Positions 38,501 to 50,715 of a stretch of 64,000 nucleotides of DNA are shown here, in pieces; the stretch's first letter is position 1; each line of letters opens with the position of its first letter. The translations under genes and the position numbers were made by a program. The notes under the pieces are model-generated. The model saw only the letters and a program-made list of their open reading frames with translations. It did not search any database and was not told where the DNA came from. The DNA comes from Ulota crispa (Eukaryota > Streptophyta > Bryopsida > Orthotrichales > Orthotrichaceae), in assembly GCA_963920765.1 (NCBI GenBank), contig OY987245.1:2744727-2808726 (forward strand), in the 5' to 3' direction.

Positions 38501-39166
38501 GACAGCTCTAGTTTACTCTTAGATATGAATGAAAAAGGTTTGTTCTGGCTCAGCACAGTATTCTATTCAAAAATTTCGCATGCATAGCTATTGAGTGATG
38601 TCAAGAGAGGTCTTAGTTTGCAGAGAATGTTCAGAATTTCATGCTATTTTTGGGGGTACCCCGCTTTGGATTCTCTCGCAAATATTGCCACCAATCATCA
38701 ATTCTTCAATGAGACAATTTGCTAGGTACAGAAATCGATTTAGAGTAGGATATGTCTTATGTACAAGTGTTCATTTTATTGTTACCATTGTACTTCTTCA
38801 TTTCCTAGGAAACTAACCAGGTCCATATTTCTTGCTTTCAGAGCATGGATTCAGTGCATTGACAAACTCGAGATTGGTACCGAAAGCGACAAGAATCCTT
38901 GCTGACAGACTTGATGGATTGTGGTATTTTAAATCGTTTCTTCTCCTTCCTGGACGAATTTCAGTGATTATTATGCTGTAGTTCACGTATTTTTATTATC
39001 TATGAAATGCCATGGAAACGACTGCACCTAAGCGTAGCATTGATGTCACAGGTTTGCGGTTTCGAGGTTATTAACGAGACAACCTTCAGCAAGGCTAGGC
39101 CTCGCAATGTATTGGATATTTATACATGTCTATATGGCCATGGTTTTCTCTAGAGGGATATTGTAA
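26541..39166 (+). CDS. Giant coiled-coil tethering protein, TNO1/At4g31570-like
   Basis: A very long coiled-coil protein with a C-terminal membrane anchor, related to plant TGN/Golgi proteins such as TNO1 (a SYP41-interacting TGN protein) and At4g31570. Exons: 26541-26591, 26857-27501, 27894-28475, 28595-30751, 31269-33689, 33820-34374, 34616-36148, 36373-37980, 38396-38537, 38842-38923, 39052-39166. They join in frame to 3296 aa with a TAA stop. The N-terminal MDKGKSKTDLRAAGKKR and following EFRQKRQQKGSS match the family start. Residues about 240-3180 are heptad-rich coiled coil. The family LxLAIxKGKxxxxQRD motif appears twice (exon 5 end and exon 8 start). The last three exons encode HVRGPRRHAQ, FSALTNSRLVPKATRILADR and the hydrophobic segment LGLAMYWIFIHVYMAMVF (about 3274-3291). 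Exon 5 holds a 570-bp tandem duplication. The membrane-traffic role is inferred from the family. Confidence 0.92.
32406..33504 (+). repeat. In-frame 570-bp tandem duplication inside the coiled-coil exon
   Basis: Unit 1 starts at 32406 (VKFLEKE, residue about 1525) and unit 2 at 32976 (VKFLENE, residue about 1715). Both units contain ADRQEKIQMLE or TDRQEKIQMLE, then QSELDIVRDL, ARHVLPVIEVKP or ARHVLPIIEVKP, and an identical block from FEDNLFDYSWAIVNLILEEY onward. The offset is exactly 190 codons. The last 150 or so nucleotides of the units are almost identical, so the duplication is recent or homogenised. Confidence 0.95.
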
Positions 39167-40761
39167 CTCAACTGTAACTACCGATGTGTACCTCAGTGGA
39201 CTTAACACATTGTTTCGTTCCTACACCTCGTTGAATTTTGCAAAAAGTGTTGGCACCTGATTTGAGGTTAGTGTGAATACCACCTTTTAAAGACTGGTGA
39301 AAATCCTATTTGTTTACGTAATTTAGCATCGTGTTATTCGTTTTTCCATCAGTTCATGTTCGCCGTGTATTTCTTCAGATCTTTTTCATCTGCTATGATC
39401 GTACATCTACCAATGCAGTTTCTATGGAATCTCACATTGCTGTAATCTGGTGTTTCATGTAGGGAATGACGCACAAAAGCGTCACCTCGCACTGTGTATC
39501 AGTAGGTGCACAGTACATGGTATTGCTCTGAACCTCCTTCCTGGCATCAACTGCAATAGCCTCTTATTAATTTCCCTTCTTGCGCATGTGCACTAGGTGT
39601 TCAAGTTGAAATGCACTACGGGCAAATGCATTACTATAGTGGACCTGAATCATAAGTTTTAAGGCTTGTAAAAGCTATTATACTGGGCATGAATTGTTCT
39701 GATACTCAAGAATTTGAGAAGACATTTTTCTTTTCAGGCTGCTTGTGTCGAGTTACTCTTTGAATCATTTGTACCCTGGCTAATGATTGCCTTTCAACTT
39801 TGCATTTTTTTCATGGGTAGGCGTTAGAGCAGACTTATCTGTGTAATATACTGATCTTTATCACTTCATACATTAAAGCTGCTCTGTATTTGCGGATTAA
39901 CCCTTGGTCATTTCTATTCGTGTGTGCAACGCCTACAAGTGCTTTATTTCTACCGTTTTCATTTTGTTGCAGTTACATTTTTATTTTGTATGTTTGATCA
40001 CAGATCTTTCGTGTAATTCAAAACACGGTGTCAATCTGCTGTGTGTTGGAAGCATCCCATTAGAGTAAAAGTTCTCACAACTTGAAACTTTTCAATATGC
40101 AAGTTAACTTGAACTAAGACATTATGTATTTTGGAACATTACAATGAGGCGGTTTTTTTATATTTGTGGTATTTTGGTGGTGGTGGCAGGGCTAGCAGAG
40201 TTGCCTGATGACGTGTGGGCTCGTGCAACTTTGCTTTCAAGATGATAGTTCCAAGGTGATACTTGAGTATATAATTTGTAATACGTGATTTCTCCTATAC
40301 TTTTCCTTTTGTCAAAACCCTTGCATCAAATTGTCGCTGTATCTAAGACGATGCTCAATGAAAAAATTAAACTCCTTTGGATATTTCTTGCTCACACCAT
40401 TTACCTACCAATGGTAAAAAACTACTTCAATGTCTTTGAAATTTCAAATGTCAAAGCCAATTGTATTGTGAGTATCCAAATTTTTCTAGGTTTTGGAGGT
40501 AGATTCCTTTGGAACTAGCGAAACTGCTGTCTCAGCATTAAGAGTTTCTGATATTCTCAATCAAAGATCTCTTTAGGGTTTTCTAAGCATTCTTAATACA
40601 ATATTCTTGAGAATTTATCTGAGCAGCCTTGGAATTATTCGTGTATTTATTTATTTTGTTGTTTTCGGGTACAATGTTGAGGTCACTACAAAATGACGTA
40701 TAATAACATTCTCAATGCTTTAGAGTAAGTATAGTGTTATTTGATTTTTCTTTACAGTGTT
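39167..40761. other. 3' UTR and downstream flank of the coiled-coil gene
   Basis: Sequence composition stays intermediate to about 40.2 kb, suggesting a long 3' UTR or transcribed flank. I see no credible ORF. Several AATAAA-like and T-rich stretches occur but none decides a polyadenylation site. Confidence 0.35.
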
Positions 40762-40765
40762 TTAA

Positions 40766-42333
40766 CCCCTAAATGCTCAAGGGTGTTTTTCTTGTTTTTG
40801 GAAGGCAGTTTTGAAGTTTTTATATTGTCCTTCTATGATCACTGTTAGACAGCAAAACAATATCAAAGGATCTTGAACTTCAAGGCTTTCAGATGGTGCT
40901 ATGAAAGAAAACCTCCAAAAAAGCTATGCAAATTTTTAAGATGTTTGTGATTGAATGTAGATAAGTATGGAGTTTTTTTATTTTTTTAGTTGCCTGAAAC
41001 TTCTAATGCAAAAATGGCAACTTTTGTGTACAAAAACATGATGATTTACCATTTGTTGTTATTCCAAATCCAATAACCCACATCCAAATCCATGATCACA
41101 ATTTCACAATTGAGCTTGCAATGAAATTGTTGAAGAGCCACCACCTAATACAAAGAATTTTTTTAGTTCTAATTACTAGCCAAAGATCATTGTGAATGGA
41201 GAGACTTCAATGGTAAATGAATTTTGATTAGTATAACAAAGAATTTCCAAATGAAACTAGTCCAAATTTACATTTGGATTTTATTAGATGATGGATATTC
41301 AATGGAAGGGCCCTTAGAGCATCTCTTGTAGCACTAGAAAGGAAGCACTTGCAAATCAAGTTTACAAGAGCTATTATAAGAAGTAGCAGAGTAGAGGGGA
41401 AAATTCCCTTGCAGCCCTATAACCCCACTTGACCTGCAACCTTGCATGGACATCAAGGCAGTCGATTGGCTTAGAGTCTTGACAAAGGCAGGGGCCCTAA
41501 AGAAATCCTTGAGAATGCTGAGATTTGACAGGAATTTGGGCTTGGCTTGCAAGCCCCGCGCCTTCACAGGCACGAGTGCAGTGTTGTAGGAGAATTTCAC
41601 CAAGGAAGCCATTACAGGTTTGAGCTCCGGGGCTTGTTTTCAGTGCTGCAAGAGATGCTCTTAGTAACCAAAGGGGTGTCCAAGGGAATTCTCCGCTTTA
41701 TGCACAACTTGTTGCCTGTCTTTCCAATGTGGCAACTAATCATAAGCTCTTTAGTGACAATATTCATCACACTTTCTAGTGTGCAAGAGGTATCCTTGCA
41801 GTTTAATTTCTACCAAAAACAATGGAATAAGGTATGGACATTAAAAGTCAATGTTGAAACTAACTTCAACCCACAATTTTTTTTTAATAAAAACCTTATA
41901 ACAATATAATATTTGCCTTCAATAAGGTAGGAAGCTCCAAAACTAACCATCTAAGGGCTCATCCCCCTTTTTCAGACAAAGAGAAATATATGCAAAATGT
42001 AACACAAGTTGTTTCATATTTTTTGAAGCATTTTAGAATTACTAATGAATTCTCAAAAGGCATGTGTCACAAGTCCCTATTTATGATCCTAGACCTTCCT
42101 AGAACCATTCACTTGCAAGTTGTGAAAAGATTTGGGAAATTGAGAATGATTGGCTCTTACCCTTTACTCCATGCATTCAATAACTATAAGAGGGCAATTT
42201 AAGAACCACCTCATGTCCATTTGGTTACAATCTATATGGGCGGTTCAAAATGCCTGAATGGTTTTCAAGCCTCCTACCTTAAGGTTTCAAGTTTCCGCAA
42301 ACACTAAAATTTGGAGCCTTGGGTAATTTTGGG
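40766..42333. mobile_element. Possible long TTAA-flanked element
   Basis: TTAA at 40762-40765 plus CCCCTAAATGCTCAAGGG is a clear left end. A candidate right end CCTTGGGTAATTTTGGG plus TTAA at 42334-42337 is diverged, so the right limit is uncertain. The interior contains the separate MITE at 41317-41660. Confidence 0.35.
41317..41660. mobile_element. Harbinger/Tourist-like MITE with TTA duplication
   Basis: TTA (41314-41316) precedes GAGCATCTCTTGTAGCACT. The right end AGTGCTGCAAGAGATGCTC is followed by TTA (41661-41663). It belongs to the same terminal family as 54396-54735. The 92-codon minus-strand frame inside is a chance ORF. Confidence 0.7.
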
Positions 42334-42511
42334 TTAAATCCTCAACTCAAATAGAGCCCTAGACACAAATTCATAGTCCTTTTTAAAACCTCTCCCACAC
42401 ACTCAATTTTTTCATCAAGTTAAAAAGTGATTACATGTTTGAAAAGCCTGCTAAGGGGGATAAAATGCATTAGAATTTGAAAAACATATTATTCTTATTT
42501 CATGCTCTTAA

Positions 42512-42860
42512 CCTTTAAAGGACGAATGGATCGCCGTGGCTTGCCCTGCCTATAGCATTCTACAGTGTTTTGCACATGGGCACCAGTAGTATTGCTTCAA
42601 AAAATTGAAAAAGGCAATAGTGCATGGTGCCCTCATGAAAATTGCAAGAAGGGCAGCTCGGGAGCTAACACCATGCATCACAATTTGGATTACAAAATCA
42701 AATGAATGTATCTCAAGAAGATATTTTTTACCTTCCATGATGCATTACACTTTTAGGATCACTTTTGAAAAAAAATCAGATCAAAATTGGTCTTTTTGTA
42801 GGATACAAAGTTTTTTTTTGGAGGCAACAAATGTTTTTCGTATGTGCCGACGTTTAGGGG
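42512..42860. mobile_element. Short TTAA-flanked element
   Basis: TTAA at 42508-42511 and at 42861-42864 flank a 349-bp element ending CGACGTTTAGGGG. The left end (CCTTTAAAGGACG) is diverged. The interior shares ATGCATGGTGCCC / AATTGCAAGAAGGGCAGCT blocks with 44490-44852, so both are one subfamily. Confidence 0.55.
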
Positions 42861-42864
42861 TTAA

Positions 42865-44156
42865 TCAATGCCAAACGCGATTTTGCTCAAATAAGTGTGT
42901 GCCATATTTATCAAATTTACCAACATTATCAACATCTTTGTGATTTTAAACCACCTTTTAGAATTTGAAATTGTCTGAACTCAAGCAAGCCTATTGTTGA
43001 GAATAGATTGAGAATATATATTGGTGGTAAATTGTTGACAAACTTGTAATGATTTTAAAAGCTTTTAGATCATAACTAGGTTTTTTTTTTTCAAATGTTT
43101 TTCTTTCTAACCCTTCTTCTGATTCACGTCAAACTTTAACAAAAGTTGCTCCTTTTTCTAAGCTTTTCAAATTTGTAATTAGTTTTAGATTGGCAAAGTG
43201 ATGAATGCGTGAGATATTTTTTTTTAAAGAACTACGACGTACTGTCCAGGACTCTAATTGGATTTTTCAGAGGCACTCAAGTGAAAATCGAATAATGAAA
43301 AACCAAAAATCCAGGGGGGCTGCATTAATGACGAAGCGGCTGATGTGGAGGGACTGGCCACGTCACAGTTGCATAATTGCAGTGTGCGTGCTCCTGGAGA
43401 CCTCAGCCATTAATGCCCTCCTGCTTTTTCTAGATCTTTACTATTGTCCGCTGTAATGTTTGGAAGTTTCTAGCAGTTGGTCGCCAAAATTAACCTCTCA
43501 CGGTTGGTTCATTCTATATTTATTGTTCGAATTTTTCAAGTCCAAGTTCAATGTCAGATCCCAACGTTTGGTGAGGGTGGAAAGAGTAAACATAAATGAA
43601 ACTGATTTATGTTATACTGTACTACTATAAGCACCCGTCAGTCCCACGCGAGGCAAAATAAAATCAAGCCCACTCACACAAAACGTTTTCTCTTCAAGAA
43701 AATAATTCTTACTTTTTGTTAGTGCTCTCCAATTTCAGATTTTATCCATGCATTAAACATTTGTTTTTGTTTACAACACATTCCCTTGCAGTAAAGCATT
43801 TTTTGTTCTATATCCATAGAGATTTTTACCCACGCAATAAAAAGAATGTCACAATTTTTTGTGCAAAAAATTATTTGTATTTTCTACCAACAAATTTTTT
43901 ACCCACATAATAATTATTCACGCAATTTATTTTTATTTTTATTTTTTTTACCCATGCAATTTATTACATTTTTGTTATTTACTCACACAATTCTTTACAC
44001 ATACAATTTTTTACCCATACTTTTTTTTCTCATGAAATTTTTTACCTATGTAATTTTTTTACCAAACCAAGTTTCTACCCATGCAAGTTTCTTTACCCAA
44101 ATAGTAAAAATGTTGCAGTAAAAGGATCACCAAATGGATAAATCGATACAATAGAT
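42865..44156. other. AT-rich intergenic DNA with a low-complexity block
   Basis: No gene is visible. A small inverted repeat (CCAGGGGGGCTGCATTAATG against CATTAATGCCCTCCTG) spans 43312-43424, the most GC-rich spot of this stretch. From about 43800 to 44100 an irregular array of a TTTTTTACCCAYRCAA-like unit occurs. Confidence 0.45.
43826..44100. repeat. Degenerate tandem array, unit near TTTTTTACCCATGCAA
   Basis: Roughly ten imperfect units with ACCCACGC, ACCCACAT, ACCCATGC or ACCCATAC cores are separated by T-rich spacers of variable length. The frames running through it are low-complexity artefacts. Confidence 0.6.
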
Positions 44157-44241
44157 AGATGGTAGGTAAGATATGGCGGGTAGGTAAGTGGTGGTAGGTA
44201 GGTAGGTAAGTGGTAGGTAGGTAGGTAAGTGGTAGGTAGAA
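44157..44241. repeat. GGTA-based microsatellite
   Basis: Repeated GGTAGGTAGGTAAGTG units, about four to five copies, with minor interruptions. Confidence 0.85.
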
Positions 44242-44289
44242 AGGATTGTGTTAAAAGCTTCACCAAACCACCAATTGTATTCTATTATA

Positions 44290-44485
44290 TAGAAGATGTA
44301 CACCAAAGGGAAAAGCTTTAAATATTTATCATCGACAAGTTGAATTTAGAAAATTTGAATTTACATTTGGATTAGAGGCAACAGAATTAGTCAAAACCAC
44401 AAAGGAGGATACAATTGAACAATGCTCATTGGAAAAACTTAGCTTATTCTACAAACAAAGGTATAAGTAATAATTTACTCCCTAG
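44290..44485. mobile_element. Partial family C element
   Basis: Left-half similarity to 19151-19567: ATTTGAATTTACATTTGG, AACCACAAAGGAG, GGAAAAACTTAGC and ACAAACAAAGGTA in the same order. It stops where the TTAA element at 44490 begins, and the right half is not found beyond that element. Confidence 0.5.
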
Positions 44486-44489
44486 TTGA

Positions 44490-44852
44490 CCCTTAAACGT
44501 CAGGCTAGTCATCATAACTAGCCTAGCTATAGTAATTTGCATTGTTCAGATGAACAGTCCAAAAACTATAAAATAATTTCCTAAAGTTGCAAGAGTCAAC
44601 AATGCATGGTGCCCCCATGAAAATTGCAAGAAGGGCAGCTTGGGACCTAACACCGTGTTTTTGAATCTTATCACAATTTAGGTTGTCTAAAAATATGAAT
44701 GCATCAAATAAGATAATTTTTTGCCTTCCATGATGGACCATGTGTTTACAATCACTTCTAAAAAAAATCATATGAAAAAAAACTTTTTGTTGTAACACAT
44801 CATTATTTTTTAGAGCCAACAGATGTTTTTCGTCGGCCTCAACGTTTAGGGG
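44490..44852. mobile_element. Short TTAA-flanked element
   Basis: The left flank is TTGA (44486-44489) and the right flank TTAA (44853-44856). Ends are CCCTTAAACGT and ACGTTTAGGGG. The interior is homologous to 42512-42860. Confidence 0.55.
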
Positions 44853-45273
44853 TTAAGTTGCTCCACTATGCACCAAAGGCCCTTCTATTGAAAATTCATC
44901 ATCTTCTAAATCCCAACTTGTTTTTGCATTCATTTCACTTGTAATGCCTCTCTTATAGAAGTTATAATTCATCCACTATTGACTTCTCTTTGCTCATAAT
45001 GATTTTTTGCCAATAATTGAAGCTGATGTTTTTCTTTGTGTTAGGTGGTAGCTCTTTGATTGTTGCATTGCAAACTCATTTGTGAAATTGTTATGTATTT
45101 GGAAGGGGAGTCATCAGTTTTGAAGTAACAACAATATATACTAAATCATCATAAGTGGTTGTTTCCCAATTTTGTAACCAAAAGTTACCATCATTGCATA
45201 ACAAGTTTTGGATAACTCCAAAAAAAGACCAATAAATTTCTTATTCATCCACATTTAGTTACAAATATCTCAA

Positions 45274-46408
45274 CCCCTAAAGGCCCAAGTGGTCCCCCTA
45301 AGGGCCAAGTGGGGTTCCGGGCATGTACTTACAACTAAACTACTTTGTGTGATTTTCTGAAATTTTTATGGAAGATGGGAAATTCAAAGATATGAATGAG
45401 CAACTAATTTTTTCTTCATTCCGTCATTTATTGAAGAAGTTATACATGAATAACTGAAAAATGGGGGAGAATCAAGCAACTCCAAAAATAAAAGAATTGC
45501 ACTTTTTAAAATAAATTCTGAAATTGGTTCTTTAGATTTATATACATGTGGGAAGCTTTTAATCATTCTATTTCAATGGATGATGAAAGTTATGAGAAGT
45601 TTTACTTTGCGGGTAGGTATGGGACTCCCAATCCTCCATTCCTTTTGCCCCTTGTAAAATTTGGTGTTGTACTTTTAAGAGCTCTTTGTATGTATTTCTT
45701 TTGACTTTTTTTTCCAAGTTGTAATAGACTAAGATTCCTCGGTTTTCACCATTTGGATCACAATAATTCAAATTTCTGAATTTTACATAAATCCTCCAAT
45801 TTTGCCTAGTGTTTGCTCAAATTTCATTACCTTATGGCATTGTGAAGATTTTACAAAGTATGATTCACACCTCCAATTCATTTGAAAATTCTCCCACACT
45901 TACCTAACTTGGTCTTCTACATGGGAAAAAAGAAACCTCAACTTTGCATAGAGCAATTTTTTTGATATAGGAGCTGCCAAAAGGTTTCTGAAATTTTTGG
46001 GCAGTAGGGAAAAAAACTTTATTTTTCACTTCAAATGTCAATATCTCACTCCTCTACATCTAGAATGAGCTCATTTTTTTTTCCTCATAAGCACCTGTCA
46101 TAGTCTAGAGCAAAATCTTACGTTTGGATTTTCAAAAAAAAAAACAATTTTTCCTATCTTTCTACGCTTTCCCTCAAAAGTGACAATTTTGAGTGACTTT
46201 TACAAAAAAAAAGGCTTAAGCCTTTAGGGATTACTACCCACGTGGATTTTTTGGAATTTTTTTGGCAGCACCATCTAGAAGCTTGAAGTTTAAGATCCTA
46301 TAGTTACCATTGTTTTTTTCCAATGTTTTACAGAGATTGTACAACAATAGTTCAAAAACTTCCAAAATGCCTTCTTGAAACAAGAAAAGTACTCTTGGGC
46401 ATTTAGGG
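45274..46408. mobile_element. Decayed TTAA-family element
   Basis: The left end CCCCTAAAGGCCCAAGTGG after TCAA, and the right end CTTGGGCATTTAGGGC before TTAT, resemble the TTAA family with mutated flanks. The first 150 bp after the left end (TAAACTACTTTGTGTGATTT and onward) match 48665-49382. Confidence 0.45.
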
Positions 46409-46580
46409 CTTATAGAAATGCTTGTACTGTACATTCTATGAAAATCAATTGTAGGTACTTAGTTCCCTAGTTGGATCTTCATCCATGCTATATCTTTTTA
46501 CAAATCCTGACGGTCCTTCAGTTTTTGTATCCCAAGTAGCCAAATCTAGCATTGGCCTTTGAAAAAAGACAGTATCTTAG

Positions 46581-47405
46581 TTAACCCCTAAAGGACCAAT
46601 TATTATTATTATTACCTCTGTGGTAACATAGCGATTTTGGTAAGACCACTACAAATGGAGTTATCATTTTTTTTTTCTTAGAATTTTCACATATGATGTG
46701 TCCAACAAGTAGCTTTAAGGCCCAACAATTTTCATAACTTTTTACTCTTTGGTTCAAATGTTATTGCATAATATGTAGTTTTCTTTGAACTTCGGGCAAC
46801 TCGGGCAGCTTCTAAAAGTTTAATTTTTTAAGAAATAAAAGATGAAAATTGGTTTTCTAGATTTACATATTAGTTGAATGCTTTGGATCATTCCATTTTG
46901 ATCAATTAGATGAAAGTTATGAGGAGTTTAATTTTGTTTGCAGGTAGTTATGGATTCTTTACTCTAAAATAAACTTTCAAGTCCTTTAATATACTCAATT
47001 TTCAATATTTTGGAAAAATTAAATAAAACTTAAGGATGTAAATTTCTTATTGCAACACTACAACTATTGGGATTGACATTTTTCATTTCAATAAATAAAT
47101 TCTTAACAATTTAGTGTTTTGAATCATTCTCTACTTCACTTTACTTACTATTTGTTTCCCATGTGTTGTGCAGTTCCAAATGATTTGAAACTTTTTCAAG
47201 TATATGTCCAACTTGCATTGAAGAATGAACCCAAAGAGTTGCAACCATTTTGGAATGATTTTCATACAAATGTGACCTTGTGAAGTGCAGCTGCATGGAT
47301 TTTTCTAGTGACAAAAAATGTTTCTTGTCAATTCAAATTCAAATTTCTTACAATCTACATGGCGGAAGTTTCTGGATTTTTTTTGACATCTTGTGAAACT
47401 AATGT
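46581..47405. other. AT-rich DNA with a single TTAA-type end
   Basis: TTAACCCCTAAAGGACCAA at 46581 is an almost exact copy of the 48661 terminus, but I find no matching right end before the next element. A solo end or a truncated copy is likely. No gene is visible. Confidence 0.4.
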
Positions 47406-47803
47406 AAGGTAGTAGCACCCATAAGCGTTGTGTCCCCATGGGCGTCATTGACAATGGCAGGGATTAATAAATGGAAGAATAGATGGTTGCGGGCTACAGT
47501 GTGATGGTTATGGATAACAAAGTGGTGGTTTTGGGTGACTAACATGATAACTTTGAGTGTCCCATCTCATTATTTAAGAACCAATAACCATTGTTTTTAG
47601 CATCTCTTACACATGGCTTCTATTTTATTGATTTTGAACTTTGAAAAATTTCTGCAAACAAATGCTTGCAATTGAAACTTTGAAATTGATACCAATATTT
47701 TTGATTTCCTCGTCCTAACTTGACAATATTATTTTCAAAGTTCATCAATTGATTTTCCTACCTGAAAACCTTTAAATCAACACTTATGGGTGCTCCTACC
47801 TTA
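47406..47803. mobile_element. Fold-back MITE, family B
   Basis: The left end AAGGTAGTAGCACCCATAAG and the right end CTTATGGGTGCTCCTACCTT are near-perfect inverted repeats. The 398-bp interior has no gene. Confidence 0.7.
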
Positions 47804-48660
47804 ATACAAGAGCTTACAGTCGTGTTTGTCCGAAAAATGTTTTTCTTCTAAAGTTTGGTACTTATAGTAGAAATGATAGTTTTGTAGCAGTTTCAGTGAA
47901 AACGCAGTCAAAAACCTTTAAGGGGTTTATAATTAACACCGAATAAATTTTATGTGAAAATAGCTGTATTTATTAAATCTCCCTAAAATAATCATCAGAT
48001 TTGAATGAAAGTTCGGTAATCATGGAAGAAATTGTGCCAGTGTTTGGATTAACATTTACTGATATTACGTAATTTTATGAATGAATATGCACAAAGTGCA
48101 CAAACGGATGATTCCATCCATTCCTTTCGTTACCTGCAAAGATTCTAGGGTGGGTGTAGCAGTGTAGCTCGAGCAGTCATAAAACCAAAACAAAATAAAT
48201 ACTCTGGGAGAATTTATTTGGCCAGCGAAAAGTTCTCAGAGGCTTGGCAGGAAGCCTGATGATTTACAAATAAGGCACCTCTGACCTCAGAGAGAGATGG
48301 TCCTAAATATGACTTTCAGAAATAGCATAACTGTGGTGAACTGCCTAAAAACACTGCTGAATCTGATTAAAATTCAAATCAACATTAGGATATTCAAAAA
48401 AAAAAAATGTAGCTGTATAAAAGTTTGGATTAAGCCGTGCTAAATTTAGCCACTTCATGAATATTGCATGCAGTGAGCCGATCATTAGAAGAAAAGTGGG
48501 TTTTGAGAAGGAAACTAAATTGTAAGAGCTTAATTCTAAAGGCATATTTGAGTACCAAGTTGGTTCAAAGCTAGAGCTCCCTGACACTGTGTCTTGGTTC
48601 CCTTGTCCTTGTTTCTTAGCCAGTGAGTGCACTAATAATCAAAATCTGTTTTAATTTCAT
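47804..48660. other. Intergenic DNA without recognised feature
   Basis: GC is slightly higher around 48100-48650. The 95-codon minus-strand frame (48632-48345) has no motif and no splice support. Confidence 0.4.
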
Positions 48661-48664
48661 TTAA

Positions 48665-49382
48665 CCCCTAAAGGACCAAGCCCCTTTTTGGGGACAAATG
48701 GGATTTCGGGCACCTACTTACAGCTAAACTACTTTGCGTGATTTTTTGAAATTTTTATGAGAAATGGAGAATACAAAAATCTGTGTGAGCATTTAATTTT
48801 TTCCTCATTCCAACATTTATTGAAGAAGTTAAAAATGAATTTATGAGAATTTTAGTTTGGCGGGCAGCCCAAAAACTTTGTTAAAAATTGCATTTTTTTA
48901 AAATAAAAATTTGAGGCTAGTTCTTTAGACTTATGTATATGTGGGAAGCTTTTAACCATTTGATTCTAATTGATGAGATGAAAGTTATGAGAAGTTTTAG
49001 TTTGCATGTAGGCATTGTTTTGAGATTCTCCACACCTACCTGCAAACTAAAACTTCTCATAACTTTCATCTCATCAATTAGAATTGAATGATTCAAAGCT
49101 TCCTGGTTATACGTAAGTCTAAAGAACTAACCTCAAATTTTTATTTCTTTGAAATGCAAATTTTAAAGAAGTTTTTGGGCTGCTTGCTGAACTAAAATTC
49201 TCATAAATTCATTTTAAACTTCTTCAATAAATATTGGAATGTGGAAAAAATTAGATGCCCACATAGGTCTTTGAATTCCCCATCTTCCATAAAAGTTTCA
49301 AAAAATTACACAAAGTAGTTTAGCCATAAGTACATGCCCGAAATCCTGAAAGTCATCTGAGGGGACTTTGGTCCTTTAGGGG
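48665..49382. mobile_element. piggyBac-like fold-back element (TTAA-flanked)
   Basis: TTAA (48661-48664) precedes CCCCTAAAGGACCAA. The right end TTGGTCCTTTAGGGG is followed by TTAA (49383-49386). The ends are perfect inverted repeats, and pairing continues through most of the 718 bp (CATTTATTGAAGAAGTT, AAATTTGAGG and AACTTCTCATAACTTTCATC recur inverted). It has no ORF. Confidence 0.75.
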
Positions 49383-49504
49383 TTAAGGTGTTACCTGGGC
49401 AGGATGTTAAATGTTGCCCTTGAAAGTTGCCTGAACCAACGTGGCGCGCGGGGCGGGGCAAGGGCCCGGGTTTGACCCCGTCGCATGGCTGGTCAACCTT
49501 GTGC

Positions 49505-49594
49505 TGCATCTCGCATCCCATGTCCTACATCTCGCATCCTGCATCCTGTGTCTTGCATCTCGCGTCCTACGTTTGGGGTCCTACGTCTTGCGGT
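49505..49594. repeat. Minisatellite-like array in the palindrome arm
   Basis: Imperfect repeats of a GCATCTCGCATCC / GTCCTACATC-type unit of about 11-13 bp. The inverted counterpart is at about 52222-52311. Confidence 0.65.
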
Positions 49595-49949
49595 TTATAC
49601 TAAGCCCGTTTTATTCAAAAAACCACTTGTAAGGAAGAGTGGGGGGTTTGTCCCATATTGTTTGGAGCTGGGGGTTAGTTACTTTGGGTACAAGAAGGGC
49701 CACTTGAGAGAGAAGAAATACACAACCTCATTTCTTTCGAAGTGAAAAATGTAGGGAAATTACCAAAAATGCCCCTCAATTCATCAAAAATATCAAATGT
49801 AACTCCTAGAGACTTGAAATATACAAACACCCTTGAACACAATATCTTGTTAATTTGGGATAAATGCTTTTCCAAAATAGATTTTGGGATACTCAAATTT
49901 TGCATTTGTGAGAATATTTTGGAGATCTAAATTGAGTTTTTTGATAGTT

Positions 49950-50715
49950 CCTTCAAGATGTTTCATCATTGATGTAAGGTCTTGAAGAAGTTATAATAAA
50001 ACTCAATCTAAATCACCTTAAAACTCTAAAAAATGAAAATTTCAAAAATCCCAAAATCAAAGATTTCTCCCAAACTAATGAATATTGCATTTTGGCTTTG
50101 TGTACAAATATCAAAAATACCCTTAGCTTTTTGTAAGAATATCAGTTATATCCATGGTTGTCTTTGAGGATATCATTAACACCCCTTGTTTATTTGGAAG
50201 AATATAAAAACTGCCCCTCCATTAATTTGAAATATCAAATATGCCCTTGTGTTATTTGAAACATTAAACGTGCCTTTAGTTCTCTTGTGCCTCTTATTGC
50301 CAAATTCAATAAGTGACTAGAAAAAAAAATGGAAATTACAAAACTAGACAAGAGTTGAATGCAAGCTCTTTGAGCTGTTTAAAGGATTTTTGCATGTAAG
50401 ATTATTGAAGTTAGAGCCACTGCATATATTACATAGATTTATTTTGTTCTCATTTCATTACATACAAAAAAGTTCAATAAATAACCACAAAGAAATTAGG
50501 GGTATTTGTGATGTTTACAAAGATAAATAAGAGTATAGTCTAGTTTATAAGATTTAACTTCTTACATAAACCAAAGCGGCTTTTGATATTTCAAATAACA
50601 CAAGGGCATATTTGATATTTCAAATTAATGGAGGGGCAGTTTTTATATTCTTCCAAATAAACAAGGGGTGTTAATGATATCCTCAAAGACAACCATGGAT
50701 ATAACTGATATTCTT
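49950..50715. repeat. 766-bp direct repeat, copy 1 (left of gap)
   Basis: At an offset of 966 bases, every stretch I compared is identical to 50916-51681, and the repeat abuts the N gap exactly. This is best read as the overlapping end of the left contig. Confidence 0.9.

Noticed and set aside
41334-41612. 92-codon minus-strand frame
   Set aside because: It lies entirely inside a Harbinger-like MITE of 344 bp and shows no transposase motif.
43796-44240. CRISPR-like or satellite array
   Set aside because: Units are degenerate, T-rich and irregularly spaced. This is ordinary low-complexity and GGTA microsatellite DNA of a eukaryote.
49455-49500. tRNA-like B-box (GGGTTTGACCCC) in the palindrome tip
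   Set aside because: It is only loosely like a T-arm. No A-box, acceptor stem or anticodon arm can be laid out around it.
49441-49745. Open frames with repeated HLASHVL / PTSRILHPVS-like peptides, identical to frames at 52071-52375
   Set aside because: They are the same low-complexity minisatellite read on the two arms of one palindrome. No start context, no domain, and the repeat explains the apparent conservation.
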